NCBI GenBank assembly: GCA_022575985.1
Contig: JAKSXM010000263.1
Location: 13,682,001-13,746,000, forward strand
DNA from: Anagrus nilaparvatae
Lineage: Eukaryota > Arthropoda > Insecta > Hymenoptera > Mymaridae
Direction: 5' to 3'
DNA: 64,000 nucleotides
In this document: piece by piece, positions 10,019 to 21,532 of the stretch
How the letters are laid out: each line of letters opens with the position of its first letter
Position numbering within the stretch: position 1 is the stretch's first letter
The notes under the pieces: model-generated
Databases searched by the model: none
What the model saw: only the letters and a program-made list of their open reading frames with translations
What the model was told of the DNA's origin: nothing
Program-made: the position numbers and the translations under genes

Positions 10019-12237
10019 TTAAATCAATAACTTTTCGGCATCTATACACAAGGGCTTGTGTTTTTTTTCAGTAGTTTTTCTTAACGAAGCTAATAAAGGG
10101 TCTGAATTAACAAGAAGGTATTTAAAAGTATCTTCGTTTGTAAATATTCGTTGAGTCATTCGACTAAAATTAGCTCTAGCTAGGCGAAAGATTTTATTGT
10201 TTGCCTCTTGAGCCTCTTCTGAGTAACACCCAATTGGTAAATCAAATGATTTAATGATATTTGCTCCATGAATAAGCACTTTATGTACAGATGGTGGCAT
10301 CGTGTACCAACCATATTTATCAATGCATATTTTAGCAGTTTCAAGTGCATATTTTTCAAATTTGCTAACATCTCTAGGTTTTATGCAACAACATAAAACT
10401 TGTAATATAGTATGCATCCTCTTTATTAGATTTACGTCAATTCCAGTACATTCTGATGCGATTTCCGCATGAGAGAAAAATTCTCGGGCTACATTACCTG
10501 CAGATGAATAAATCATTTTATTTAATATACTAAACAAATAATATCATTATAAAAAATTTTACCTGTATTAGTTGTTCCGATACCTTGCTTAACAACATCA
10601 ACAGACAATTGCAATTTTTCTTTTAATAACTTTTGTACTTCATTTTTTTTCTTTGCAATTTTAAATTTTTTCTCGGCTTTGCTATCTTCTTTCTGTATAT
10701 CTAGTTTATAAGAAAGATGAAGTACGTATTCCAAAAATTTTATCCAAGCATGTAATGTTGATAAACCAAATTTATAATAACTATCTTGATTTTCAAGTAG
10801 TTTAACGTATTCTAAATCATTGATCTTACTAGGTTTTACCCTGCAGATATTGCAAGATTTAGTGGAATATTGATTCGTCAACCAGTTACAAATTTTTCCA
10901 TCTATCATTGTACATTTTAGGTCAAAACTAACGGTGAATTCAATTTCACCAATATTAAAAATCCAGGATTGAACTTTTTGTAACAATTCCGTATAAGATT
11001 CATACTGTTTTTTTACAAAATTATTTTCCTCTTTCGTGAATTTAAATTTTATTGGTCTACACAACAGTATAGATGAAGGCGTTTTATTCTTCCAAATAAC
11101 GTTTCCATCGGACTTTAACTGTAATGGAACAAAGCAAATTCCAAAAACACTTTTATCTGACATATCTGTTACTGGTATTTGGTTTGCATTGGCAGCACCT
11201 TCTTGTTCCTCGTCAAAAATGGCAAAATCTTCTTGGGAAAAGTTTTCTATTTCTGCAACAGCCAAAACTTCATTTTCAAGATCATCGTGTAGGATCGAAT
11301 CTGCTTGAGTTGAAAAATTTGAAGACTGTTTAGAATTAGACCACTTTTGCCGGGTTGTTTGCTGTCCACTAGCTCCGTCCATACCCCACTTTCCATCTAA
11401 ATGCAACTTTGTGCCAGATAACCGAACTCGTTCAACTTCATTTTTAAGCAGAATAATTTTTTTTACAGTATTTTCTAATAAAAAAAATAATTCTGTTTCT
11501 GCTCCATCTTCACTAACATACATTTCTTTAGGATAAGATTCACGCTTTGTAATTACGACATTTTTATAAGAAGGATATGGGTCAGTACTAGTAATCTCTT
11601 CATTGTGTTTTTTAAACATTTGATATTTATCTCGCGTAAATTTTAAATCCATATACATGGCTAAGATTTTACTCATATGCATATATGATTTCATATCTTT
11701 AGGATCTAATTCATTATCAATAGAGCATGTTTTTCGTCTTTTTAAAGCTCGACCTAACTCCTGGGAACAATGATCTTCTGCAAGTTCAGTTATACGTCTT
11801 CTTTTTGTTGTATTAGAGCCTTTTTCAAAAGGTATCACTGGGCGACCTCTTAACTGTTTCGCGGAAAAATCCTCCATTTCAACGTTCTCAACTAATTGAG
11901 ACTCACTGATATTTGTTTCATCAACTTCCATTGACTCAAGTCTCTCATTATGATTATTTTGAGGATCTTCAAAACATGTGACAAATTCTTCATCTAAATA
12001 ACCTTTGTACTTTAATTGAAAAGTTTTCTTATTTCTAGAGCTAGCCTGCCATTTTGTAAAATAATATGGGTAAAAGGAATTTAATAATTTTTCTTTAATT
12101 TTATTAATCTGATTATTATTATAAATATCTCTAAGTTTTAAAGTTGATATTATATAATCAATTTTTGCTAGTTTTTCTTTAGACTCACATTCCCAAATTA
12201 ATTCACATAAAATGTTCTTTGTTATTTTAAAATCCAT
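10019..12237 (-). CDS. Transib/RAG1-like transposase, two exons, apparently intact
   Basis: Exon 1 is 12237-10563 and exon 2 is 10497-10019. The 65-bp intron has GT (10562-10561) and AG (10499-10498) borders, and splicing joins GIGTTNT to GNVAREFF in frame, giving 717 residues. Exon 1 has a basic/acidic N-terminal region, LHLDGKWGMDG at 278-288 (candidate first catalytic Asp, D281), a CRPIKFKF strand (393-400), DLKCTMIDGK (439-448) and C-x2-C at 462-465. Exon 2 contains PPSVHKVLIHGA and YSEEAQEANNKIFR (650-663), which lines up with the RAG1 segment holding its final catalytic glutamate, making E652 the candidate. The second acidic residue could not be assigned with confidence. The enzyme would cut at CACAGTG ends and insert with 5-bp duplications. 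A pyrimidine tract plus TTACAG (~12254-12275) just upstream of the ATG looks like a 3' splice site, so a 5' untranslated exon is likely. Confidence 0.82.
10498..10562 (-). other. 65-bp intron of the Transib-like transposase
   Basis: On the minus strand it begins GTAAAATTTT and ends TCATCTGCAG. It is very AT-rich, which is typical of short insect introns. It interrupts a glycine codon, and both flanking frames match the family only when it is removed. Confidence 0.85.
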
Positions 12238-14818
12238 TTCACATTAATCCTGTAATAAAAAAAAAAACATATTTAAATTCATCATTTTCATTTTGAGTAA
12301 TTTATTTGTAAATTTTTGTCATTTTGATACATATTCTATGGACAAAAAATGCTTAAAACCTACATACTTTTAATCTAAAATAACATTAAAGATTTTAAAA
12401 TTTTATTTAAAAAAGATTGCTAAATATGCGATGACTTAAGGATACTTTACTAAAAAATTAATTAAACATGTTTTTTTAACCCTTCTGTCTCGACACTGTT
12501 GGTAATTTCAGTTTCAGTTTGAAACAAGTCTGTTTCAGAACTTAAAATATGCATTATTTACTTGATTATTATGGTAAAACACTAATTTTATTTTTAACTC
12601 ATTTTCTTTTTCCCTGAGTATTCATTTCTTAAAGAAAAAAATCATTTTCATTGGCCGAATTTCAATTTTTATGTAAAAACTGTATTATGTAAATTTTGCC
12701 ACTTAAAGTTTTCAAAGGCTTTTGACATAAAAATTGTAATTTGGTTTATAAAAATGATTTTTTTTCATGAAGAAATGAATTGCCAGGGAAAAATTAATCG
12801 ATTTAAAAAAAAAAAATATTATTTTACGATGAAAATCAAGCGAGTAATGCATGTTTAAAGTTCAGAAACAGGCTTTTTCAATATAGAACTTAAATCTTTT
12901 TTAAGACAAATTTGAGTAAAATCTTAAATTGACGATAACTTGGCTAAATTTTATCGTAAAAATAATTTTTTTTTTCTTCTGGAGAGGTTTTTCCCTGAAA
13001 ATTAGATTTTTTCATCTAATTTTTAAAATTTTATTTTCCGAAAAAGTTATTTTGATAATTTGGAGTAGCTTAGATATGGAAAACTCGGTTTTTTATATAA
13101 AAATGTAAAAATATTTTTGGCATACATCGCCGATTTCGCGTTAACGTTTTTTTTTTGCATTTTATAGGGTCCAAACTACCAGAAAATCATACTCGTAGTC
13201 GAGCCTCATCGATTTTTTTTTTTATTTTTGGTGCTCATAAAACGCATTATCTTGTAGAAATGCACAAATAGATTTAAGTGAGTTTTAAAATTTTTACATT
13301 TTTAAAAATTTAGGCTTTATTCGCATAAAACCATTTGAATTGGTTAAATTTACTTATAAACGAAGTTTTCTAATAAAAAAAGCGCTGATGAAATAGGGGA
13401 ACTGAATTTTCTTGACAATTTTTATTTTTCCCGAAATCGAAAGGGGTATATATGGAAAGATGTCAAATTTTTTTTTTTTTAAATTTTTTTTTGGTACTGA
13501 AAAAATCTAAAAAAGTGAAAAAATTAAATCTATATGGTTCCCCGGGTTTGAGACCTCAAAAAACAAGATATAAATGGATTTAGTGAATTTTAAAATGTTT
13601 AGATTTTTAGAAATTTTGGTTTTATACGCATAAAACCATTTGAATTTGTTAAAATTCCTTATAAACCAAATTTTCTAATAAAAAAAAGTGCTGATGAAAT
13701 ATTGGAACTGGATTTGATTGATGAGGAGATTGATTCTAGTAAATATAGTCATGAAATTATAGTCATGAAATTATAAATCAAAGATCATTAAAAACATTTT
13801 CAAAGCTTTGGTGGATTGAAATCACCGAAAATTTACTAAAACCTAAAATTAATGTATATTTTTATTAATTAAGTTAAAAATATGAGATTTCATAAGTAAA
13901 CTAAAAAAAAATACATTATATAATGAAAATAATATATTAGCAATAAATTTTATTAAATTCAGTTTTTTAATTTAGTTCTCACAAAATAGAATTATTTCAA
14001 AAATCATAACACATATTATTCGTGAAAAGGTAGTTTAGGTAGAGGAAAATTATAAAACTATAACAAGCAGACAAAAATTAAAGCTATATAATTTTTTAAA
14101 ATAATATATACTTACCAAATATATCTAATAACCTAAAATATGTAATAGAGGTTAGCTCAATTATTACTTAAATAAGCTGCAAATTTATAAATATACTAAT
14201 ATGATAGTATAAACAATTTTCCAAAAATATAGTTAAAAAATCTAAAATATTAAAATTTTTGTATTGAAGTAATTAAGCATTAAATAAAGTCAAAAACAAT
14301 TTTAGTCATATCAAAACATTAATTATTGTAGCTTTTCCATCAATACACAAAAAAACTTAAAAATATACACAAATCTATAAATAAAAAATTCTGTAGAGTT
14401 CTTAAATAATCTAAATTTTTCACCGTTTGAGGGCGCTAACAAACTTGCGGGAATTTTCAGCAAAATATTCAAATTTACAGTATATATACAATATACTCTA
14501 TATTCAATTATTACTATATATCTCATCTAATGATTTATATTGCAATTTTAAATTCAGCTAAAGCATTAATATAAAATTTTTTTATTTCTCATGTTCTTTA
14601 AAATTTAATTTTTAATAGATTAACTAAATAAAAAGTATAAAATAATCGTTTTCATTTAAATGAACATCATCAAATATGATGAAAAACGAAATTAAATTAT
14701 GAAAAAATTTTTATTAAATAAATGAGTTAATTATATTTAAGGTAAAAAAAATCTTCCTGATTTGAACCTAAAAACGTATGAAAATTTTTATTTTATTGAT
14801 TTGTATATGGATATATAT
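12238..14818. other. Transib-like element, long non-coding upstream region
   Basis: These 2.6 kb lie upstream of the transposase on its own strand. They include the putative splice acceptor before the ATG, a palindromic insertion (12529-12873), and a direct repeat (about 13255-13400 and 13560-13710) marked by CGCATAAAACCATTTGAATT and GCTGATGAAATA. No second gene such as a RAG2-like kelch protein could be recognised in any frame. The remainder is AT-rich, with a short minus-strand open frame at 14323-14526 that I do not trust. Confidence 0.5.
12529..12873. repeat. Palindromic MITE-like insertion in the Transib-like element
   Basis: The left arm begins GTCTGTTTCAGAACTTAAA and the right arm ends TTTAAAGTTCAGAAACAGGC in inverted order. 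The arms extend roughly 150-170 bp with many mismatches. A gaaatgaattgccagggaaa-type segment resembles the end of the palindrome at 19747-20378, which suggests one broad repeat family. Confidence 0.5.
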
Positions 14819-15083
14819 ATATATAATAAAACTGCCAAAATTTAAAATATAAAAGACATCTCTCCGGAAGACTCTTCTTTATATTAGCATTAATTTAAAA
14901 AAAATTATTCTTCAAATTAAAAGTCCTTTATGTAGATATATATATATATATATATCTGTGTGTATGTGTGTGTGTCTGTGTGTTATATATTTTTTATATT
15001 CATATATAATATATATATTTATAAATATAATTTCAATTTTACATAAAATTTTAATGTTTTTCTCTTTCTATAAAAATTAGACC

Positions 15084-15117
<34 letters not shown>

Positions 15118-15428
15118 CATATATACAGAATATATATTTAAAATATATATAATATAATTATTCCTTATATATAGGTTGAGCAAAATCTAGAAAAATTAAG
15201 TGTAAAAGACTTTAAATTCAAAATATCAAATTTTTGAATTTTCGTTAATTTTAAAATTTTTAATAAAATTGGCGCTTTTGGCTGAGATCTAATTTAAAAA
15301 AAAAAAATCAAAAAAGCCGCAGTGACACATGAATTTAGATACTTCTAGAAGTAGTTTAAAACCGGTTTTAAGTGAATAGCTCAAAAATTGAGTCCAAGAG
15401 CGATTTTTGGCGTTTTTGCCCCACTGTG
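14819..15428 (-). repeat. Transib-like right terminal inverted repeat
   Basis: This is the reverse complement of the left terminus, ending GGCGTTTTTGCCCCACTGTG at 15428. The same heptamer and nonamer-like block are present with identical 11-bp spacing, so both ends have the same geometry instead of a 12/23-type asymmetric pair. Confidence 0.88.
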
Positions 15429-15567
15429 CGACGCTAGAGTCTGTCTCGCCTGCGAGCTGGTCGAGCAAAAGGTCAGCAAGAATGGTTTTGAACATATTCC
15501 CTGGCAGGACTCCGAACATTACCGATGACACTTTATCTTCCTTGCCGTAAGTGCCTCCTGATAACAC
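15429..15567 (-). pseudogene. R1-type ORF2, N-terminal piece
   Basis: Reading on the minus strand from an ATG at 15567, about 45 codons run up to the Transib insertion (through NMFKTILADLLLDQLAGETD). After removing the transposon and one CGACG copy, this frame continues directly into the endonuclease piece ending at 8956. It overlaps the end of ORF1 by about 49 nt in another frame. That arrangement shows the DNA transposon landed in a reading frame that was open at this point. Confidence 0.75.
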
Positions 15568-16790
15568 TTACATGCTCCGCATCCTGGAAGGTGGTCGGTC
15601 TTGGCCTTGTCAGCTCTTTCCCTGCAGAGGAAGCATTCTGCTTTTTCCACAAGACAATTTTCTGACTTGTGGCCTTGAACGCCACATTTAAAACACGCAA
15701 ATTTTCGGTCAATGCCCTTACATGACCACTGGTTGTGGCCGAAACCAAGACACTTAAAGCACCGTGTAACCTCGGCTCTTAAGCGCACTTGCCAATTAGA
15801 CCAGCCATTATTTAGCCGGCTTTTTTTGGTCAATTTTAGTGCGGCGGCTTCTGGTAGGTCTACGACCGCCATTTCCGCCTTAGTGCCCTTAGCCTTGAAG
15901 ATGGCGACTTTTATGTAGTCATCGTTCTGCAGCTTGGTTGCCTCCTTTATCACCTGCCTCACTTCGTCGCTACCAGTAGTACCATCTAGGCTTCTGATCT
16001 CCACGGTTAGGTGGGGAATCAGTTCCTTGACTGTACTTTCTGGGCCTGCGACCGTCTTGACAGCGTCTAATAGTTTTTGCCGGTCTTTCGACGAGCTCAG
16101 CTCTATTAGGACGCTGCCATCCTGGGTTTTCTGGATTCGGTGAACCTCAGTCCCCGAATCCTTTAGTTGGACACCTCTTTTGATCTCCAGCAGGGCTGTT
16201 GCATAAGACTTCCCTTCAGGAGGCTTTATTATTAGAGCCTCCTTACGCTTAGAGATCCTTATGCGCCGGTTCTGGCGCTTCTTTCTCCTGCCTTTTTCTA
16301 TCGCCTCGGAAGGAGGAGATACGCCATCTCCTTCCTTCTTCTGCGGCTTTTTCTTTTTGCTTTTTTTATTCTCTGCCTCCTGCCGCAGGTTTGCTGCCGC
16401 TGCAGTTATTTTTGGCTGCTGCTTCTCCTGCTGCTTCTTCTGTTCCTGCTCTTGGTTTTTACGAGCCTCTGCCTCCTTTCTTTCAAATTCTTTTTTCTGT
16501 TTCTTCTTTTCCTTTTTTCTTTGACCTTTGCTTTTAACAGCGACGTAATCATCCTCGTCTGGAGGGGTGGTATCTGTAGCTACATCTTTTGGCTGCGTTT
16601 GCTGCCCAGAAGCTAACTGATTCACCTCCTGAACCATATCTTTCGGAGGAGACATCACTGCATTAGCGTAGGTCTTCCTTAGAGGAAGTTCCGGGGACGT
16701 TTTCTGCGCCGGTCTCTTTTTTGTATTCTCCTTTCCGGGTGGGCTTCGGGACGCAGTCCGAGCCCTCTTCTTTCCTTTTCCAAAAACCCT
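15519..16790 (-). pseudogene. R1-type ORF1 (gag-like), 5'-truncated
   Basis: An uninterrupted minus-strand frame runs from the truncation point near 16790 to a stop at 15519; the first Met in this frame lies at 16658, giving 379 residues from there. The N-terminal half is rich in lysine, glutamate and glutamine and is probably a coiled coil. Three zinc knuckles follow: residues 300-313 and 322-335 have the C-x2-C-x4-H-x4-C pattern, and a third, degenerate one begins at 342. Such proteins coat the element's RNA. The frame is still open at the 5' junction, so the true start has been lost. Confidence 0.78.
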
Positions 16791-17462
16791 AATAAGTTGG
16801 TTATTTAACCCTAATAATTATTAATAATAATTATTTAACCCTAATAAGTTGGTTAAGTTTATTTATGCTAATAAATAACGTATTTTCTAATATTCTTTTG
16901 AGGTTAGGGTTAGCGTTTTTAGGATTCTGGTAGCATGTTTGAGACAAAACATACCTTGTGAACTTCACTTTTTCTAAAATAAAATATTTTGAACAATCCC
17001 TTGACTAAGTTTAATTAAATCGCGTTTTTAAGTGATTTTTCAGTTGAAAAAGCTATGCGGATCGCCTGAAACACAGCGGTTAACGCTGAAATTTTGCACA
17101 GGTCATATTTTTATTAAAATCTAAAATATTTATCCCTAACAAGTTGGTAAAGCTTATTTATGCTAATAAATAACGTATTTTCTAATTTTTTTTGAGGTTA
17201 TGTTTAGCGTTTTTAAAATTCTAGGAGCATGGCTTAGGCAAAACATACCAAGTGAGCTCCACTTATGGTGAAATAAAATATTTTTACTAGTTCCTTCATC
17301 TAAGTTGTTTCAAACGCGTTTTTTAGCGTTTTTAAGCAGAAAATCGGGATGTGCACACAGAAAATGTTAACCGATTTCGCTCAAACTTGGCACAGTTCAT
17401 TTTTTTACCACTAAAAACACTGTAGGCTATCAGGGATGTAAATCTAAATTTTCCGCCCAGGC
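16791..17462. repeat. Right inverted arm of the 13.55-kb composite element
   Basis: This is the reverse complement of 3912-4577, running from AACCCTAATAAGTTGG to CCGCCCAGGC. Next to the R1 junction the segment CCCTAATAAGTTGGTTA occurs twice (~16787-16803 and ~16840-16857), separated by an AT-rich insert, and could be a trace of the R1 insertion event. Confidence 0.75.
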
Positions 17463-17673
17463 TAATATATATATTTGTAATATAGTGTATGTGTGAATGT
17501 TGGAGCGCTCCCCCCCTTAATTTCATACGTGTATTCTCGCCGAGCCTCAGTGCTCCGCTAGATCGCAAGCTAGCAATAGCTATTTAATAAAGTTATTAGT
17601 TATTCTATTAATTAGTGCGATCCATATTATTAATTAACACCTTTACCATTACCATCCTATCCATCATTAAACA

Positions 17674-20600
17674 TTTGGCATCCCGGATTCAGAACCTACA
17701 AAAATTATTAACAGCATAATATATATCAAGTGTTTGCAAAATTTTTTTTTAACGAAGAAACATGTGCTTGTATAACGAGTTCAAGATGGAGGATGTAGCC
17801 AATTTTAAAAAGATGAAGCTAAAATTATTAAAGGTGTTAAATGTTATTTTATTATAACAGACGGAGCACAAAAATCAACTTTGTTGAGTAAAATTAATTT
17901 ATAATTTTTATTATAATAATGAGATAAATTAGTGACTTGCTATTGTGTATTGTGAGAACTGTGCTGTTTAGATTTTTTGTTAATAATTATAAGAAAGCGA
18001 AGTTCTACAAATGAATTACTCATCAAAATTAAAAAACAATGCAAGTTTTTCATATAAACTTTAAAAAAAAAAAAAAGAGATTTTAATGCTGAAATATAAC
18101 AAAAAATTCATATTGTGACGTCATTGCTGGGAGAGAAAAGAGAATTTGGCGTGAGACCTTGGCTTCTTCATCACTTGCATCAACATCGTTACCAGGGCGG
18201 CGCGCGCAGTTCTTTCTGATTCTCCGTCGTTCCACCGCCATTATACAAAAAGCGTTTTCAATGTACATGAAAAAGAGGGGACGACAACTGTAAAGCATTA
18301 ATTAATAGCACACGAGCGACGCCTGGCTGCTTGCTACATAAAAGATAAGTTTTATTTATATGTTTACTAAAATGTACTTTTTTAAATTTTTGTATTATTA
18401 ATTTTAATTAATGATACTTTTAAAACTTGTCATTATTTTTAAAGTATCCTTTCTGAAATTCATCAATTATATTAAATGAATCTTTTTTATGTTTCATATT
18501 TAGTATAATAAATTATTTAAAATTAAGAGTAACTGTAAAATATTAAATATTTTTTTTTATCTTGCTTAAAATTATTGTATTTTTAAAATAATAAATATAC
18601 TAAGACGTAGGGAGCTAGCGTGTGTGTGAGTAAATTTTGTCCATTGTTTATAAATTAAAAAAAACATAACCTATAAAATTCAAAATCTTTTTTTCTTCTA
18701 TTTCAAATCAAATTTAAAATCTTTTTCTGCTATTTTAAATAAAATTAAAAATTTTTTTCTGCTAATTTGTGTAAAATTAAATTTATTTTTTTTAATATGA
18801 AAATTAAAATTGTGTAAATTTAAAATTTTTTCTACTAGGTTATGTAAACTATTATTGTATGTTATTAAACAATTATTTTTTTTGAGCATGGTCTAATTAA
18901 TTTTGATGTTACATAGGTTCAACAACCTTTTAATTCATTTCATTCTTTCAACTTGCTGAAATCAAGTGGATCTACTGCAGTGACTGACATGGGATCTGTG
19001 GCTTCAATGGACTTCAAACAAATAAAATATTTTTGCTACACTTCTAGAACTTCTCAACACATTAAAGCATCCATGGACCTACAGATCATACTGCACCTCA
19101 ATGTTGGCATTTATTTAAAGCCTAAAATTTGCTCAATTCTATTATCTTACAGTAACTTTTTTATTTTTCCATTTTTGGTTTTAATTTTTTATTTAATGCT
19201 GTTGCTTAAAATGTAATATTTGCTTAAACTTAAACTCAATTTTTTCTTTTTTTTTTACACACTTTACTTGTACTTATGTTGTTTGTATCTCTCCGTTTAA
19301 ACCCACAATTGTAGAAATTTTGTAGGGTTAATATTATAATTGTAATATTTGTTTCATTTTCTATTTTTGAGGAGAGGGAGATATGAATGATATTTGTATA
19401 GGTAAAATAATTTTAATTTATTTGTTAAATATGATGTAAACAATTATTTGCGTAAATTTGCCAAGGTGGGTGGTAAAAATCACTGTATTTTTACTTCATA
19501 ACTATTTGCTACGTTACCCCAACCTTGTCAGATTGACAAAGAATCAAGCTTAAACTACAATATAAAAATTTTGTTAAAATTTTGCTTCAAAGCTAAGCTA
19601 TCATGCTTAAGCTTTATTTACTTTTCACTTTTTTTTGAGGAAAGGGAGAGTGTATAGTTTAACTTGTTGAACTACTCTAAGCAAAATTTTTACATTGTAT
19701 TAAGATTCTATTTGCTGAAATTTGTAAAATATGTTAAAATACTTTATTCAGAATCGAATAGCCAGGGAAAAAGTAGTCCTAAATAAAATAAAAAATTACT
19801 ATTTTCGATGAAAATTAACCAAGTTATGGTCAAGTAAACATACTGTCAAAAACTACCATTTTTATACTAATTCCAATTTTAGGCTCTAAAACGACATTAT
19901 AACTTTAAAAATGCATAACTCGCTTAAATTTTATCGTAAAAAGAAAAGTTTTGGATTATTCTCGAGTATTTTTTCCTTGGCTATTCTATTATGCAAGAAA
20001 AAAATTAGTTTAGTCGTTAAAAAGTTTTTTTTGGGTCAAAAACTAATGTAACATGTTAAAGACTGTTTATGATTATTATCATTTTTTAACAAAGAAAATA
20101 AATTCCTGTCAATAAAATTAATTTTTTTTTTGAATAAACGAATAGCCAAGAAAAAAATATTCGATAATAATCCAAAACTTTTCTTTTTACTATAAAAGTT
20201 AAGCGAGTTATGCATGTTTCAAGTTATAACGTTGTTTTAGAGCCTAAAATTGGAATTAGTATAAAAATGGTAGTTTTTGACAGTATCTTTACTTGACCAT
20301 AACTTGGTTAATTTCATCGAAAATAGTAATTTTTTTTTTAATTTAGGACTACTTTTTCCCTGGCTATTCGATTCTGAAAGCAAAAAAGTCAATTATTTTA
20401 ACCCCTTATGGAAAATTAAATAAAGAAGTATTAAAAATGTGAAATTATTCTAAAACAGGCTAAAATCGACTTTAATGGCCGAAATCAAAATTTTTTTTTG
20501 GACAGATCGATGGGATTTCGGTTGAAAAAAATTTTGAAAAAAAAATTTTCAAAAAAAAAATGGCGGAAACTGAGATATTGCGATTTTTCTTAAAACGCAT

Positions 20601-21307
20601 TGTCCCATTTTCCGGAATTTCCCGGGGTTTTTCCGAAAAACTAATGGCAGAAATGGATTTACTGAAGGTTTTCCAACATATATACTCTTTCAGAATTTTT
20701 TTGCAAGCTTATATTTATGATTTTTAACCATTTTCCCGAAAAGCACTAACGCTGGTCGAGAGCCGCCTAATGAGTTTGATTTTAACTCGGGCTGTTTAAG
20801 ACCTAGAAGGCTAAAAATTTCAGGATTCCTATCTTTATGTTATAAAAACATGGGGAAAATTTGAGGCCGATCCGATGAGCCGACGATGCCCACCATTGCT
20901 GTTTTGACAAAGAAAGACTCTCTAATAAATTTAAAATTATTTATTAATTGTTATTTTTAATTAATTATTTATTAATTATAATTTTTTTTTTTTTTTTTTA
21001 AGGGAAATATGTGAATCTTGCATCAGCCATGGAGCGTTATTTATTATAATGTGTAAATTAATCCTTTTTCTAAAATAATTGCTAAAATTTATATTTTATA
21101 ATTTAATTTTTAAATTGCAAAGTTTCTTAATGCCATTAAGCTTTAATTTTGTATAAAATTTTTATTTGCAAATATTTTTGTGCTATTAAGCACTGTAATT
21201 TAAAATAAGATTTTTATTATTGTCATCTGCTCACCGCAATTACAATTTTGGTTAATTTTTATGCAATCTTATTTTTACAATTTAGTAATAAATTGTGGTG
21301 GGTGGAA
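17674..21307. other. Interior of the non-autonomous LTR element
   Basis: These 3.6 kb lie between the two LTRs with no recognisable retroviral-type protein domain in any frame. A somewhat GC-richer patch lies at 18115-18260. A palindrome occupies 19747-20378. The plus-strand open frame 18953-19216 and minus-strand frame 18083-18298 have no family features. Long T and A runs are frequent. Confidence 0.6.
19747..20378. repeat. Palindromic MITE-like element, ~630 bp
   Basis: The left end reads TTCAGAATCGAATAGCCAGG and the right end CCTGGCTATTCGATTCTGAA. The arms extend about 250 bp each, with matching interior landmarks such as CCAATTTTAGGCTCTAAAAC facing GTTTTAGAGCCTAAAATTGG. It sits inside the LTR element. 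No clear target duplication could be fixed. Confidence 0.75.
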
Positions 21308-21532
21308 TGTTGTGTAAATATGTATATATATATTTGTAATATAGTGTATGTGTGAATGTTGGAGCGCTCCCCCCCTTAATTTTATACGTGTATTCTCGCC
21401 GAGCCTCAGTGCTCCGCTAGATCGCAAGCTAGCAATAGCTATTTAATAAAGTTATTAGTTATTCAATTAATTAGTGCGATCCATATTATTAATTAACACC
21501 TTTACCATTACCATCCTATCCATCATTAAACA

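Larger units (their letters stand above)
8957..15428 (-). mobile_element. Transib-like (RAG1-related) DNA transposon, 6472 bp
   Basis: Both ends start CACAGTGGGGCAAAAACGCC reading inward, and CGACG flanks the element. The terminal inverted repeats are 8957-~9552 and ~14819-15428, about 600 bp each with high identity apart from microsatellite length. They contain AT and CA microsatellites. The left end also has a partial internal duplication of the segment at 9281-9360 (second copy 9558-9640). The interior carries one spliced transposase gene on the minus strand, a 345-bp palindrome (12529-12873) and a ~150-bp direct repeat. It is inserted in ORF2 of an R1 element. Transib elements are normally shorter with shorter inverted repeats, so this is a large member or a new family. 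Confidence 0.88.
5858..16790 (-). mobile_element. R1-clade non-LTR retrotransposon, 5'-truncated and split
   Basis: Reading on the minus strand, this runs from a truncated ORF1 (16790 down to 15519) through ORF2 (15567 down to about 6057, interrupted by 8957-15428) to a 3' UTR that ends near 5858. The order of gag-like zinc-knuckle ORF1, apurinic-type endonuclease, reverse transcriptase and a C-terminal cysteine/histidine motif matches the R1/I-type arrangement. ORF1 and ORF2 overlap in different frames, as is common in this clade. At least one nonsense codon, two frameshifts, the 5' truncation and the Transib insertion make it dead. No poly-A tail is seen at the 3' end, and no clear target duplication was found. 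Confidence 0.8.
3912..17462. mobile_element. 13.55-kb composite element with long terminal inverted repeats
   Basis: The left end reads GCCTGGGCGGAAAATTTAG and the right end is its reverse complement. The arms (3912-~4577 and ~16840-17462) agree over more than 600 bp, about 96% identical where compared by eye. TA flanks both sides (3910-3911, 17463-17464), and removing the element restores the LTR sequence seen intact at 21308-21532. Each arm contains a degenerate repeated unit of about 300 bp. The interior holds a 26-bp satellite and an R1-clade element that is split by a Transib-like transposon. No transposase belonging to the outer inverted repeats was found, so it is a non-autonomous foldback-like element. 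Confidence 0.8.
3886..21532 (+). mobile_element. Non-autonomous LTR retrotransposon, left LTR split by an insertion
   Basis: LTRs are 3886-3911 plus 17465-17673 (left, interrupted) and 21308-21532 (right, 225 bp). Both start TGTTGTGTAAATATG and end ATCATTAAACA. Hand comparison of the ~200 comparable bases shows about two substitutions. ACCCC flanks the whole element at 3881-3885 and 21533-21537, as expected of a 5-bp target duplication. TTTGGCATCCCGG follows the left LTR and may be the primer-binding site. The interior (17674-21307) shows no gag, protease, RT or integrase, so it must have depended on another element's proteins. Superfamily cannot be decided. Confidence 0.85.

Noticed and set aside
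12238..14818. A second gene (RAG2-like partner) in the Transib-like element
   Set aside because: No frame of useful length with kelch-type motifs was found on either strand; the region is AT-rich with duplications.
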